A DNA stretch of 59,915 nt from Candidatus Mediterraneibacter vanvlietii. GTDB lineage: Bacteria; Bacillota; Clostridia; Lachnospirales; Lachnospiraceae. Positions within the stretch are counted from its first letter, which is position 1. Each line of letters starts with the position of its first letter. Positions 35,436 to 45,100 of this stretch are shown piece after piece. Where the stretch lies: NCBI GenBank assembly GCA_019113645.1, contig DXGZ01000113.1:1-59915 (forward strand), read 5' to 3'. A program made the translations under genes and the position numbers. Under the pieces are notes generated by a model. The model made no database searches. It saw only the letters and a program-made list of their open reading frames with translations, and had not been told where the DNA came from.

Positions 35436-35616
35436 AGCCTGTCCCTCCTTATTTCCAACTGCGGGTTCCCGCCGGGTGTGTCGGTTTTCGCTATTGTTTC
35501 TCACGAAAGCAGACGAAATCCTGCGGGAACCTGTTTATATCTGTTCTAATTTTACTCTCTTATCCGGGTAATTGTAAACAGTCAGATATACTTATTCGCA
35601 ATCATCACGGATATAC

Positions 35617-36693
35617 TTATTCGTAATCATCAGAAGGTTCTACCTGAATACACTCATCCACCAGGTATTCTGTCACTGCATCTCTGAGAATCGCCATCTT
35701 CAGCGTATCTTCTCCTACCTGCTCAATATAGGCATCCACATCGTCTCCGGCGCCCGCCTCCTCAGCGTACTCTGCCATTGCTTCCTGGTACTCCTCTTCG
35801 GACGGCTCCAGATTTTCTTTCTCCGCAATGAGTTTTGCCGCTTCGTCAAATGCCGCTGACTGCTGCGCGCCTTCCTCTAACTGAGCGTTGAAGTCCTCCT
35901 CTGTTGTCTGCAGGTATGATTCCACAAACTCGCTGAGTTCCATTCCGTAAAGTCCTGCAATCTGCGTATAATAATTCGTCATCTGAGTCACCTGCTCAGA
36001 GACAGTATCCTCCGGGTAAGACTTGATCTCCAGGTTCTCAAGAAGCGCGCTCTGTACGGAAGCGCCGAGCTCTGATTCCACGGAAGCCTCATAGTTGTCC
36101 TCCAGTGTTCCTCGGATCTCCTCACGGTATTCATCTACGCTCTCAGAATCTGTACTGTTCGACTGTACCCATTCATCTGTCAGCTCCGGAACCGTCTCTG
36201 TGTAGATTCCGTTTAAAACAATATGGAAATCAGCTACTTTGCCTGCCATATCAGGGTTCGTGTAAGGATCCGGGAACTGAACGGTGATATCAAATTCTTC
36301 TCCTTTCTGATGCCCGACGATCTGGTCTTCAAAACCCGCATAGTCTTCGGTTGCCCCGATAAAGCTGCCGGATCCCAGCTCCAGATCAGATCCTTCCGCG
36401 GATCCGCCTTCAAAAGCCTCTCCATCCAGGTAGCCCGTATAGTCAATATTTACGACATCGCCTGTCTGTGCCGCGCGGTCTGTGACCTCGGTGCGCTCTG
36501 CTGCTGCGCTTAAGTTGCTCTGAATCGTCTGCTCTACCATGTCGTCCGTCACTTCCGTCGTCTCAACCAGCGGAACCTCCAGGCCCTTGTACTGTTTTAC
36601 TGTTACATATTCATTTGAAAGCTCGCCGCTGCATCCCACGAGACTTCCTGCCATTGCCGCGGCGATCACTGCGGCTGCAAATTTCTTTTTCAT
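35617..36693 (-). CDS. Trigger-factor-like peptidyl-prolyl isomerase lipoprotein
   Basis: A 358-residue protein with a lipoprotein signal (LVGC lipobox at residues 18-21) and an FKBP-type segment (GDVVNIDYTGYLDGEAFEGG, about 79; VADFHIVLNGI). The helical C-terminal region resembles the trigger-factor chaperone domain. Surface-anchored forms help fold secreted proteins. Its acidic C-terminus ends SDDYE. It has its own gene space between the mutarotase and cardiolipin synthase genes. Confidence 0.88.
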   Translation of the reverse strand: MKKKFAAAVIAAAMAGSLVGCSGELSNEYVTVKQYKGLEVPLVETTEVTDDMVEQTIQSNLSAAAERTEVTDRAAQTGDVVNIDYTGYLDGEAFEGGSAEGSDLELGSGSFIGATEDYAGFEDQIVGHQKGEEFDITVQFPDPYTNPDMAGKVADFHIVLNGIYTETVPELTDEWVQSNSTDSESVDEYREEIRGTLEDNYEASVESELGASVQSALLENLEIKSYPEDTVSEQVTQMTNYYTQIAGLYGMELSEFVESYLQTTEEDFNAQLEEGAQQSAAFDEAAKLIAEKENLEPSEEEYQEAMAEYAEEAGAGDDVDAYIEQVGEDTLKMAILRDAVTEYLVDECIQVEPSDDYE

Positions 36694-36768
36694 CTGTTTT
36701 TCTCCCTTTCTTTCATTATTCTTTCATTATATCATCTGCTTATTATACCGCCGGCTGCGGATGCGTTT

Positions 36769-38244
36769 TTACAGAAGCGGCGACAAAAGTCTTGAGAACT
36801 GCTCTTTTCCCTTGATTACCAGACTTCTCTCATCATACACTTTTCTGGTCACATGTGTGCACTGTGTCATATCATTTTCAAACGCGCGCTCCAGCCTCTG
36901 GACGGTGCGTTCGCTGTAAATCACTGCGTTGACCTCAAAGTTCAGTCCGAAACTCCGGATATCCATGTTCGCGGTTCCGACACACGCCACCATGCCGTCG
37001 ACAGACAGCGTCTTTGCATGCAGGAAACCATTGTTGTACACATAACATTTCGCCCCTGCAGCCACCATATCGCCGATGTAAGAATAGGTTGCCCAGTATA
37101 CAAACGGATGATCCGGTTTGCACGGCACCATGATGCGCACATCGATTCCCGACCTGCTTGCGATCTTCAGCGCGTCCAGGATCGATTCATCCGGGATAAA
37201 ATACGGCGTCTGTATATAGACATGGTCCTTTGCGCTGTGGATCAGCCGCAGGTAATTATCGTGGATCGTCTTGATCTGCGAATCTGGTCCGCTTGATATG
37301 ATCTGCACCGGATCCCGTCCGTTTCTCACATACTGCGGTATCTCAAACAGGTTGTCCTCAAGAAACAGATTTTCCTTTGCCGCATAATTCCAGTCCAGCA
37401 CAAAACGCACGGCCAGAGAAGTAACCGCCGCGCCTTCAATACACAGATGTGTATCACGCCAGTAGCCGAACTTCTTGTCACGTCCCAGGTACTCTCTTCC
37501 CACGTTGAATCCGCCGACGAATCCGATCCGCCCGTCGATGACAACGATCTTCCTGTGGTTTCGGTAATTCACGCGAAGCTGAAGTTTACCGAGAAGCGCA
37601 GGGAAAAATTCAGCCACCTGAATTCCTTCATTTTCCAGGCGTTCCCAGTCCCGGTTCTTCATCGTCCTGCATCCCATACTGTCGAAAAGGACGCGCACCT
37701 GCACACCCTCTCTGGCTTTTTCTATAAGTACTTTTTCTATCTCCTGCCAGAGCTCGTCATTCCGGATAATATAATACTGAAGATGAATGTATCGTTTCGC
37801 CGCCTTCATTTCCTCTATCAGCGCCCGGAATTTCGCTTTTCCGTCCGTATAGATTCTGATATCATTGTTATCAGTCAGAACCGCCTCCCCTGCTTCCAGA
37901 TTGTAGAGGATCAGGTCCTTGAACCGCGCCATCTCCGGATTCGCAAGCCGCAGACGCTTATGATAGATTGTCTCTTCCTGTCTTCTGACAGCGTATTTCA
38001 GTTCCCCTTCTATCTCTTTCGCCTTGAACATCCTGCTCTTGTGAAAGTCCTGCCCAATCACCAGATACAGAATAAATCCCAGGATCGGTATAAAATACAG
38101 CAGAAGAAGCCATGTCCATACCGTCTGCGGAGATATCCTCTGAAAGAACACAATAATCAGTGCAAAGAGGATATTTATGATGCCAATATTGTCCATAATA
38201 AAATTATAGACTGTCACCACTCCATTCCAAATTGTTTCTGCCAT
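36769..38244 (-). CDS. cls: Cardiolipin synthase
   Basis: A 491-residue phospholipase D-family enzyme that joins two phosphatidylglycerols. Two N-terminal membrane helices are followed by the two HKD motifs: HRKIVVIDGRIGFVGGFNVG and HAKTLSVDGMVACVGTANMD. Length agrees with ClsA types. The ATG at 38244 has AAAGGAG about 11 nt upstream; the longer reading to 38322 is less likely. Role: cardiolipin at cell poles and division sites. Confidence 0.94.
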   Translation of the reverse strand: MAETIWNGVVTVYNFIMDNIGIINILFALIIVFFQRISPQTVWTWLLLLYFIPILGFILYLVIGQDFHKSRMFKAKEIEGELKYAVRRQEETIYHKRLRLANPEMARFKDLILYNLEAGEAVLTDNNDIRIYTDGKAKFRALIEEMKAAKRYIHLQYYIIRNDELWQEIEKVLIEKAREGVQVRVLFDSMGCRTMKNRDWERLENEGIQVAEFFPALLGKLQLRVNYRNHRKIVVIDGRIGFVGGFNVGREYLGRDKKFGYWRDTHLCIEGAAVTSLAVRFVLDWNYAAKENLFLEDNLFEIPQYVRNGRDPVQIISSGPDSQIKTIHDNYLRLIHSAKDHVYIQTPYFIPDESILDALKIASRSGIDVRIMVPCKPDHPFVYWATYSYIGDMVAAGAKCYVYNNGFLHAKTLSVDGMVACVGTANMDIRSFGLNFEVNAVIYSERTVQRLERAFENDMTQCTHVTRKVYDERSLVIKGKEQFSRLLSPLL

Positions 38245-38412
38245 AAACTGTTTACTCCTTTGTTCAATCACAAAGTCCGGTTTCCGGCCAGACTTCAAAT
38301 ACCTCAGGCCGGATCCGGACATAAAACACCACTATACACAGTATACCCGTTCCCCATACAAAAAGTAAACCGTAAAATCCACGAAACTGTACGCCAAAAT
38401 CTGCTTATTATC

Positions 38413-38441
38413 TTGCACTTGCCCCAAAACAATGTTACAAT
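38413..38441 (+). promoter_or_regulatory. Sigma-A promoter
   Basis: TTGCAC (38413-38418) and TACAAT (38436-38441) are 17 nt apart, reading into the plus-strand gene at 38591 and leaving a ~145-nt leader. The rest of the 38245-38590 gap has no further gene. Confidence 0.65.
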
Positions 38442-38590
38442 ACTACATGCGCAAAAACTGATGTCAGCGCAGATGTCGGCGGTTTTGATATTCGCCCGGG
38501 TCCGGTGCTGTCAGAAAAGTGCGGCAGCTCAGTCCGCTCTGTTCGGAAGGCTGAACTGCTGCAAAAAATAATAATTCAGGAGGGTCTATC

Positions 38591-39031
38591 ATGAGTACAT
38601 TCAGCATTGTAATGATAGTCATTATTGTAATACTGATCGCCGCATGTATCGCGCTTTATTTCTTTGGGAAAAAGGCAGAGAAAAGGCAGGCTGAGCAGCA
38701 GGAGCAGATGGATGCCGTAGCACAGACGGTCAGCATGCTTATCATTGATAAAAAGAAAATGAAACTGAAGGAATCCGGTCTTCCCGCATCAGTAATTGAA
38801 AGCACACCGAAATACTTAAGACGCACAAAGGTACCGGTAGTAAAAGCAAAAGTCGGACCGAGGATCATGACACTCATGTGCGAAGGAAAAGTATTCGATG
38901 TTCTCCCTGTAAAAAAGGAAGTAAAAGCCGTAGTCAGCGGTCTTTACATAACCGGAATCAAGAGTGTCCGCGGCGGATCAATCGAGCAGCCGCAGAAGAA
39001 AAAAGGATTTTTCTCCCGTTTTAAAAAATGA
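38591..39031 (+). CDS. Small membrane protein of Clostridia, unknown function
   Basis: A 146-residue protein with one N-terminal transmembrane helix (IVMIVIIVILIAACIALYFF), a Glu/Gln/Lys-rich coiled segment, and a cytoplasmic part of mostly beta strands (KVPVVKAKVGPRIMTLMCEGKVFDVLP). The basic tail KKKGFFSRFKK suggests membrane contact. Family not named. Clear AGGAGGG ribosome binding site. Confidence 0.75.
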   Translation: MSTFSIVMIVIIVILIAACIALYFFGKKAEKRQAEQQEQMDAVAQTVSMLIIDKKKMKLKESGLPASVIESTPKYLRRTKVPVVKAKVGPRIMTLMCEGKVFDVLPVKKEVKAVVSGLYITGIKSVRGGSIEQPQKKKGFFSRFKK

Positions 39032-39072
39032 TGTTGGAAGAAAGCCGAATTTTCTTACTATAAAACTTTTCG

Positions 39073-39250
39073 TTCCCGGTTCGTATCATAACGCAAAACC
39101 GTTCCGCTCTACCTCGACTGTTGGAATGCCTGTAACTCAAAATCAGATCCGCGTGCAAAGGCACTTGGATCTGATTTTTCTAACAGGCAGAACCAACGAT
39201 TCTCGGAACGCTCTCACTTAAAGTTTTGCTTATATGATACGAACCGGGAA
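39073..39250. repeat. Long palindrome P3a (178 bp)
   Basis: Imperfect inverted repeat: TTCCCGGTTCGTATCATA at the left end pairs with TATGATACGAACCGGGAA at the right end; inner pairs include CGTTCCG/CGGAACG, GCCTGT/ACAGGC and AAATCAGATCC/GGATCTGATTT. It lies in a 536-nt convergent intergenic region. Confidence 0.85.
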
Positions 39251-39379
39251 CTCGCTTTTTCCAAATCAGACCTCTCGTTTTCTTCGGCAGGTGCATCCGG
39301 GTTTCCTCACTCTGCCGGAACCATAACTCCATTCGGATGCTCCCCTGCATGTGCTTTCCGTTTTGTTTAGCCGAGTTTT

Positions 39380-39557
39380 CGGACGATATGCCACATAAGC
39401 AGAACATTAAGCGGGAGCGTTCTGAAAAGCATTTGTGCCGGATGTTAAAGAAAGCCAGATGAAACCGCCGGCTTTGGTTTCATCTGGCTTTTTTGTTACA
39501 TCCGCCCAAATCTTTGAAGTAAAGCGGAGCGGTTCTGCGTTATGACATATCGTTCGG
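39380..39557. repeat. Long palindrome P3b (178 bp)
   Basis: Same length as P3a and partly homologous to it in inverted orientation: the CATAACGCA(A/G)AACCG block of P3a at about 39088 recurs inverted at 39523-39544. Outer arms CGGACGATATG and CATATCGTTCGG pair. The apex is the AAAGCCAGATGAAACC/GGTTTCATCTGGCTTT hairpin at 39451-39494, which ends in a T run. Confidence 0.8.
39451..39494 (+). terminator. Terminator at the apex of P3b
   Basis: A perfect 16-bp stem (AAAGCCAGATGAAACC with its complement) and nine-nt loop are followed by TTTTTT on the plus strand. It could stop transcription of the 38591 gene; the A run on the left makes it usable in both directions. Confidence 0.65.
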
Positions 39558-39567
39558 AAACGGGTGC

Positions 39568-40044
39568 TTATACACAAACAGACACCTGATTTTTCGGCAT
39601 GATATTCATTTTAATCTTACAGTCTGCGAGCGGCTCGTGGTTGACGTCCAGCTCGTAGTCTACCTGCACATCGATCTTATCGTCTTTTACATCGATCTCC
39701 ATTTTCTTTGTATTGACACCGACCAGCATCTGCCCGTACGGCGTGCGGTAATAAGTCAGGTTCTTTTTATTCTTTTCAAAAACCATGTGCGAACTTGACA
39801 CACCGGTTTTTATGATCTCAACACTGTCTGTACCTGTGATTTTGATCTTGTTCTTTATAGTTCCCGCCATTCCCTCAAGCACTTCATCATAGAGAATATA
39901 GTGTTTGCCGTTGCGGCAGTAATAATTCGCCGGCATGACAACTTCAATCGCATCGTCGCCGGTCTCATATCCTTCGACAGGATCATTCATAATGTCGATA
40001 TGCTTTCCTGAAATACTCACTAATACATCTTTCGTCATTTCCAT
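39568..40044 (-). CDS. DUF1934-like beta-barrel protein
   Basis: A 158-residue protein with alternating hydrophobic strands fitting a calycin-like barrel as in the DUF1934/YwiB family. Motifs: GNKxHY-type YILYDEVLEGMAGTIKNKIKI near 50 and a MVFEKNKKNLTYYRTPYGQMLVGVNTKKM-like strand pair near 90-118. Function unknown. It lies directly downstream of murI on the same strand, 30 nt apart. Confidence 0.7.
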   Translation of the reverse strand: MEMTKDVLVSISGKHIDIMNDPVEGYETGDDAIEVVMPANYYCRNGKHYILYDEVLEGMAGTIKNKIKITGTDSVEIIKTGVSSSHMVFEKNKKNLTYYRTPYGQMLVGVNTKKMEIDVKDDKIDVQVDYELDVNHEPLADCKIKMNIMPKNQVSVCV

Positions 40045-40074
40045 ACTCTGCTTTCTGTTAATGAATGAGACAGT

Positions 40075-40896
40075 CTAATACTCTTCTATGTTTACCACAT
40101 TGGTTGTAGGCACATCAAAAGGCATCACTGTATTGGCAAATCTCCGGAACTTCTCCGCGGCATCGCTTACATAGAACGAATACCTGCTGTGCTGCGGGGA
40201 ACTGCCGTCATTTTCCATATCCATCTTTCTCAGCATTGCCTTCAGGTCCATGGCCGTTTCATATGCGGGATTGACGATCTGGATCTTCTCCCCCATATAC
40301 TCCCGGATCTTCGAGCGGAGGAGCGGATAATGCGTACAGCCGAGAATCATGGCGTCAATGTCGGTTTTCCTCATTGATTCCAGGTAATATTCTATAATCT
40401 CCTGCGTGACAACATGTTCTTTGAACCCCTCTTCTACAAGCGGTACAAACAGGGGGCACGCCTTTTCAATCACTTTCACATCCGGCGCCATCTCGTGGAT
40501 GATCTTGGTATACATTCCGCTCTGCACGGTCGCATCCGTTCCGACGACTCCGACTTTCCTGTTTTTTGTCGCCTCCACCGCTGCTCTGGCTCCCGGAATA
40601 ACAACTCCCATAACCGGTATGTCAAACTCATCCCGTACAGCGTCGAGCGCCAGAGCGCTTGCAGTATTGCACGCGATGACAATCGCCTTGACACCCTTTG
40701 TTTTCAGGAATCTGATAATCTGTTCCGAAAAGCGGATAATTGTGTTCTGTGATTTACTACCATACGGCACGCGCGCCGTATCTCCAAAATATACAATATT
40801 TTCATTCGGAAGCTGACGGGATATTTCCCTTGCAACCGTCAGCCCGCCCACTCCGGAGTCAAACACACCGACAGGCGCGGTCTTCCTGTTCTCCAT
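40075..40896 (-). CDS. murI: Glutamate racemase
   Basis: About 273 residues. Supplies D-glutamate for peptidoglycan. Both catalytic cysteines are present in their motifs: ACNTASALALDAV (about 73) and LGCTHYPLL (about 185); the N-terminus has VGVFDSGVGGLTVAREI. The ATG at 40896 gives the usual family length; a GTG at 41010 would add 38 unmatched residues and has no clear ribosome binding site. The start site therefore remains uncertain. Confidence 0.94.
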   Translation of the reverse strand: MENRKTAPVGVFDSGVGGLTVAREISRQLPNENIVYFGDTARVPYGSKSQNTIIRFSEQIIRFLKTKGVKAIVIACNTASALALDAVRDEFDIPVMGVVIPGARAAVEATKNRKVGVVGTDATVQSGMYTKIIHEMAPDVKVIEKACPLFVPLVEEGFKEHVVTQEIIEYYLESMRKTDIDAMILGCTHYPLLRSKIREYMGEKIQIVNPAYETAMDLKAMLRKMDMENDGSSPQHSRYSFYVSDAAEKFRRFANTVMPFDVPTTNVVNIEEY

Positions 40897-41052
40897 ACTC
40901 ACGTTCTGCTCTCCCTGATTGTTTTCTGAAATCCGCTCAGAAGCTGTTTTCCCGCACAGCGCCTCGTACAAGGCCGCCTGTGCGGGATCCCGGGTAAAAC
41001 GGTCTCTCACAAAACCGCATTACAGCTCTTCATCTGATTTTGCGTCTGTCAA

Positions 41053-42072
41053 TTAAAGCGCAAGTGTCTTAGCTACATCGTACTGATACTGCGGAATGGA
41101 TTTCTTCATTGCAAGCGCTTCCTCAATATCGAAGTCAACGAATTTTCCATCTTTATATCCTACCACACGGTTTGTTTTGCCCTGGCAGAGAAGATCTACT
41201 GCCATCGATCCCATTACGGACGCGTATACACGATCCTTACATGTCGGGCTTCCGCCGCGCTGCATGTGTCCGAGAATAGTAGCCCGGGTCTCCATGCCGG
41301 TTGCTTCCTCGATTCTCTTCGCCATGTTAATGGAATCACCGATTCCCTCTGCGTTAATAATGATATAATTCTTCTTTCCGCGCTTTTTGCACTCCATGAT
41401 ATCCTTGATGATTGCGTCTTCATCGAAATCATGCTCCTCCGGCATCAGGATACGCTCAGCGCCGTTCGCGATACCGCACCAGAGAGCAAGGTATCCCGCG
41501 TCACGTCCCATAACCTCGATGATGCTGCAGCGTTCGTGTGATGTGGAAGTATCACGCACTTTGTCGATCGCTTCCATCGCAGTATTAACCGCTGTGTCGA
41601 ATCCGATTGTATAATCTGTACAGGCAATATCCAGATCGATTGTTCCCGGAATTCCTACTGTATTCACACCAAGATTTGCCAGTTTCTGCGCGCCTGCGAA
41701 TGAACCGTCTCCTCCGATTACTACAAGACCGTCGATGCCGTATTTTTTACAGATAGCGGCAGCCTTCTGCTGTCCTTCCACTGTTCTCATCGATTTGCAG
41801 CGTGCGGTCTGAAGAATCGTACCGCCCCGCTGGATTGTATCAGATACGTCGCGGGCTGACAGGTCAATAATCTCCTCTTTCAGAAGACCGTGATATCCTC
41901 TGCGGATTCCGCGCACTTTCAGACCTCTGCTGAGTGCTGTACGTACTACCGCACGGATCGCCGCGTTCATACCCGGTGCGTCGCCGCCGCTGGTGAGCAC
42001 TCCGATCGTACGGATGCTGTCTTCAATCTCGTCTAAATATCTTTCTTTGTCGATTGCATTATTCTCTGCCAT
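41053..42072 (-). CDS. pfkA: ATP-dependent 6-phosphofructokinase
   Basis: A 339-residue glycolytic enzyme. GVLTSGGDAPGMNAAIRA binds ATP, VVIGGDGSFAGA has the Gly that marks ATP rather than pyrophosphate use, and ATILGHMQRGGSPTC binds fructose 6-phosphate. In the catalytic loop PGTIDLDIACTD the two aspartates are kept, but Leu stands where Asn is normally found in TIDND. Upstream of murI and downstream of dnaE, all on one strand. Confidence 0.94.
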   Translation of the reverse strand: MAENNAIDKERYLDEIEDSIRTIGVLTSGGDAPGMNAAIRAVVRTALSRGLKVRGIRRGYHGLLKEEIIDLSARDVSDTIQRGGTILQTARCKSMRTVEGQQKAAAICKKYGIDGLVVIGGDGSFAGAQKLANLGVNTVGIPGTIDLDIACTDYTIGFDTAVNTAMEAIDKVRDTSTSHERCSIIEVMGRDAGYLALWCGIANGAERILMPEEHDFDEDAIIKDIMECKKRGKKNYIIINAEGIGDSINMAKRIEEATGMETRATILGHMQRGGSPTCKDRVYASVMGSMAVDLLCQGKTNRVVGYKDGKFVDFDIEEALAMKKSIPQYQYDVAKTLAL

Positions 42073-42159
42073 GTTTTCTCCACCTTTCCCAAAAGTAAGA
42101 TAACTGTCAAATCCACTAATAGTTAAATTTAAAACAATTCCGGAATTATTTTACCGTAT

Positions 42160-45100
42160 TTAGAAGTGGTTTTCAATAGCTTTTTCCACCACTTTAACAT
42201 GACTTTCCCCGAAATGATTCATCAGTCTTCCCAAAATCTGCTGATTCACAGTAATATTTCTGTTTCTCGGGAGCCTTTTTATCGCCCGCTCCTTCGTACA
42301 GTAAATCACAACCTCGTCGTCTCCTTCAGAGTCTGCAAGGTATCCGTAAACAATCTCCTCTGATTCAAGATAGGACGCCTTATCCGGAAACTGTATCCAG
42401 AGTTCCCGCTTCGTCCTGTCAAACGGGATCACTTTCTCACAGATCAGCTTGCTCGCCTTCTCATCCTCCTCGGATACCCTGCCGCGGATGAATACCTTGC
42501 TGTCCACTTCCAGATAGTCCCGGTTCCGCTCATAGTCGCGCGGGAACACGACTACTTCCACTGTTCCCAGAAGGTCTTCCACTGTGACAAACGCCATCAT
42601 CTGGTTCGTCTTCGTATGCTTGACAGTCTTATCCGTAATCATGCCGCCGATAATCTCTTTGGCTCCGTCCCGCACCTTCGTGCGCCCGCTCTCCTCGTCC
42701 GGCTGAAAATCGAGCGTTGTGGCTGATATCGTTTTCTTCCACTGCTCTTCATATTCTTCCAGAGGATGTCCGCTGACATAGATGCCAAGCACTTCTTTCT
42801 CAAATGCAAGCAGGTTCTCTTTTGCGTACTCTCCCACGTCCGGCATCCTGATCTGGAATTCACTCTTCTGCTCTTCGCTGACCAGATCGAACAGGCTCAT
42901 CTGTCCGGACATGGAGTATTTCTTCTCCTGATTCACATGCTCCACAATCTGCAGATAAATGCTCATGAACTGCTTTCTCGTTCCGCCCAGCGCATCAAGG
43001 GCGCCTGCCTTGATCAGATTTTCAATGGTGCGCTTGTTAAACGCTTCTTTTGACGAAAGCCTGGTGATAAAATCTTCCAGATTCTTGTATGGTCCGAAAG
43101 CCTCCCGCTCCTCGATCATCGCCCTGACGACCGGCCTTCCGATGCTCTTGATCGCAGCAAGCCCGTAACGGATATTGCCGCCGTCTACTGAGAAATCAGC
43201 CTCGCCCTTGTTAATATCCGGCGGAAGGATCTGAATGTTCATCTGACGGCATGCATAGATATATTCCGCCACTTTCGACGGGTTTTCAATCACAGAAGTC
43301 ATAAGCGCTGCCATAAATTCAACCGGATAGTAATACTTCAGCCACGCAGTCTGGTAGGCGACCACCGCATATGCCGCGGCATGGGATTTATTGAACGCGT
43401 ATTTGGCGAAATCAATCATCTCATCGTAGATTTTATTTGCAGTCTTCTCATCGATCCCGTTTTTTATACATCCGGGCACGTTCGTGCTCTCATCTCCATA
43501 GACGAAGATCTGGCGCTCCTTCTGCATGACGTCGCCCTTCTTCTTTGACATGGCGCGCCGCAGAAGGTCGCTTCTCCCAAGCGTATATCCGGCAAGATCA
43601 CGCACGATCTGCATAACCTGTTCCTGGTATACGATACACCCGTAAGTCGGCTCAAGGATCGGTTTGAGCTGAGGGCAGTCATAGGTAATCGATGAAGCGT
43701 CGTTTTTTCCCCGGATATACTGGGGAATGAAATCCATCGGTCCCGGACGGTACAGCGAGATACCGGCGATGACATCCTCCAGGCTGTGAGGCTTCAGCTC
43801 CTTCATGAAGCTTTTCATCCCCGCGCTTTCCAGCTGGAACACACCGTCCGTTTTCCCTGTTCCGATATAATCAAGCACTTTCTGATCATTATAATCAATC
43901 TTCTCTATATTCAGATCCGGCTGCTTCTTCCTCGCCATCTGCACGGCATTCTGAATCACGGTCAATGTTCTCAATCCCAGGAAATCCATTTTCAGAAGTC
44001 CCAGCTCTTCCAGCGTGGTCATGGTAAACTGTGTGGTGATCGTACCGTCCGCCGCGCGGGAGAGCGGCACATATTCATCCACTGACTTCTGACTGATCAC
44101 CACTCCCGCCGCATGCATGGAACTGTGGCGCGGAAGTCCCTCGAGACGTTTTGCCATATCGATCAGCTGCTTTACCTGCTCGTCTGTCTCGTAAAGCTTT
44201 CTGAACTCCGGATTCTCCTTCAGGGCTTTGTCAATGGTAATGTTCAGCTCCTGGGGAATCATTTTCGCAATAGAATCTACAAACGCGTATGGCAGATCCA
44301 TAACCCTGCCCACATCACGGATGACTCCGCGGGCTGCCAGTGTACCGAAGGTAACGATCTGAACCACCCGGTCCTTGCCGTACTTGCGCACCACATAATC
44401 GATCACTTCCTGCCGCCGCTCAAAACAGAAATCCACGTCGATATCAGGCATGGATACTCGTTCCGGATTCAGGAAACGCTCAAAGAGAAGCTGATATCTG
44501 ATCGGGTCAATGGTTGTAATCCCCAGACAATAGGACACAATACTTCCCGCCGCAGATCCTCGTCCCGGGCCCACCGCGATTCCGTGGTCTTTTGCATATT
44601 TGATAAAATCCCATACTATAAGGAAGTAATCCACATACCCCATGTTCTGGATGGTATTCAGCTCGTATGCCAGCCTGTCCTTCAGCTCCTGCGATGGTTC
44701 CCCGTATCGCTCCTCCAGCCCTTCATAACATAGTTTGTTCAGATATTCCCACGAAGTCATGCCGTCCGGGACATCATATTTCGGCAGCTTCGTCACTCCG
44801 AACTCTATCTCCACATGGCACCGGTCCGCAATCTTCTGCGTGTTGTCCAGCGCCTGCAGCGCGTAGGGGAACAGCCGCTCCATCTCTTCCGGAGATTTGA
44901 CAAAATACTGACCGCCTTCATAACGCATCCTGTTCTCATCCGCAAGTTTCTTTCCTGTCTGAATGCACAGCAGGATATCGTGGGCTTTGGCGTCCTCCGC
45001 ATACGTATAATGAACATCATTGGTCGCCACAAGTTCGATTCCTGTCTCCTGAGACATTTTCAGAAGCTGCTGGTTCACAAGAGTCTGATCCGGCAGCCCG

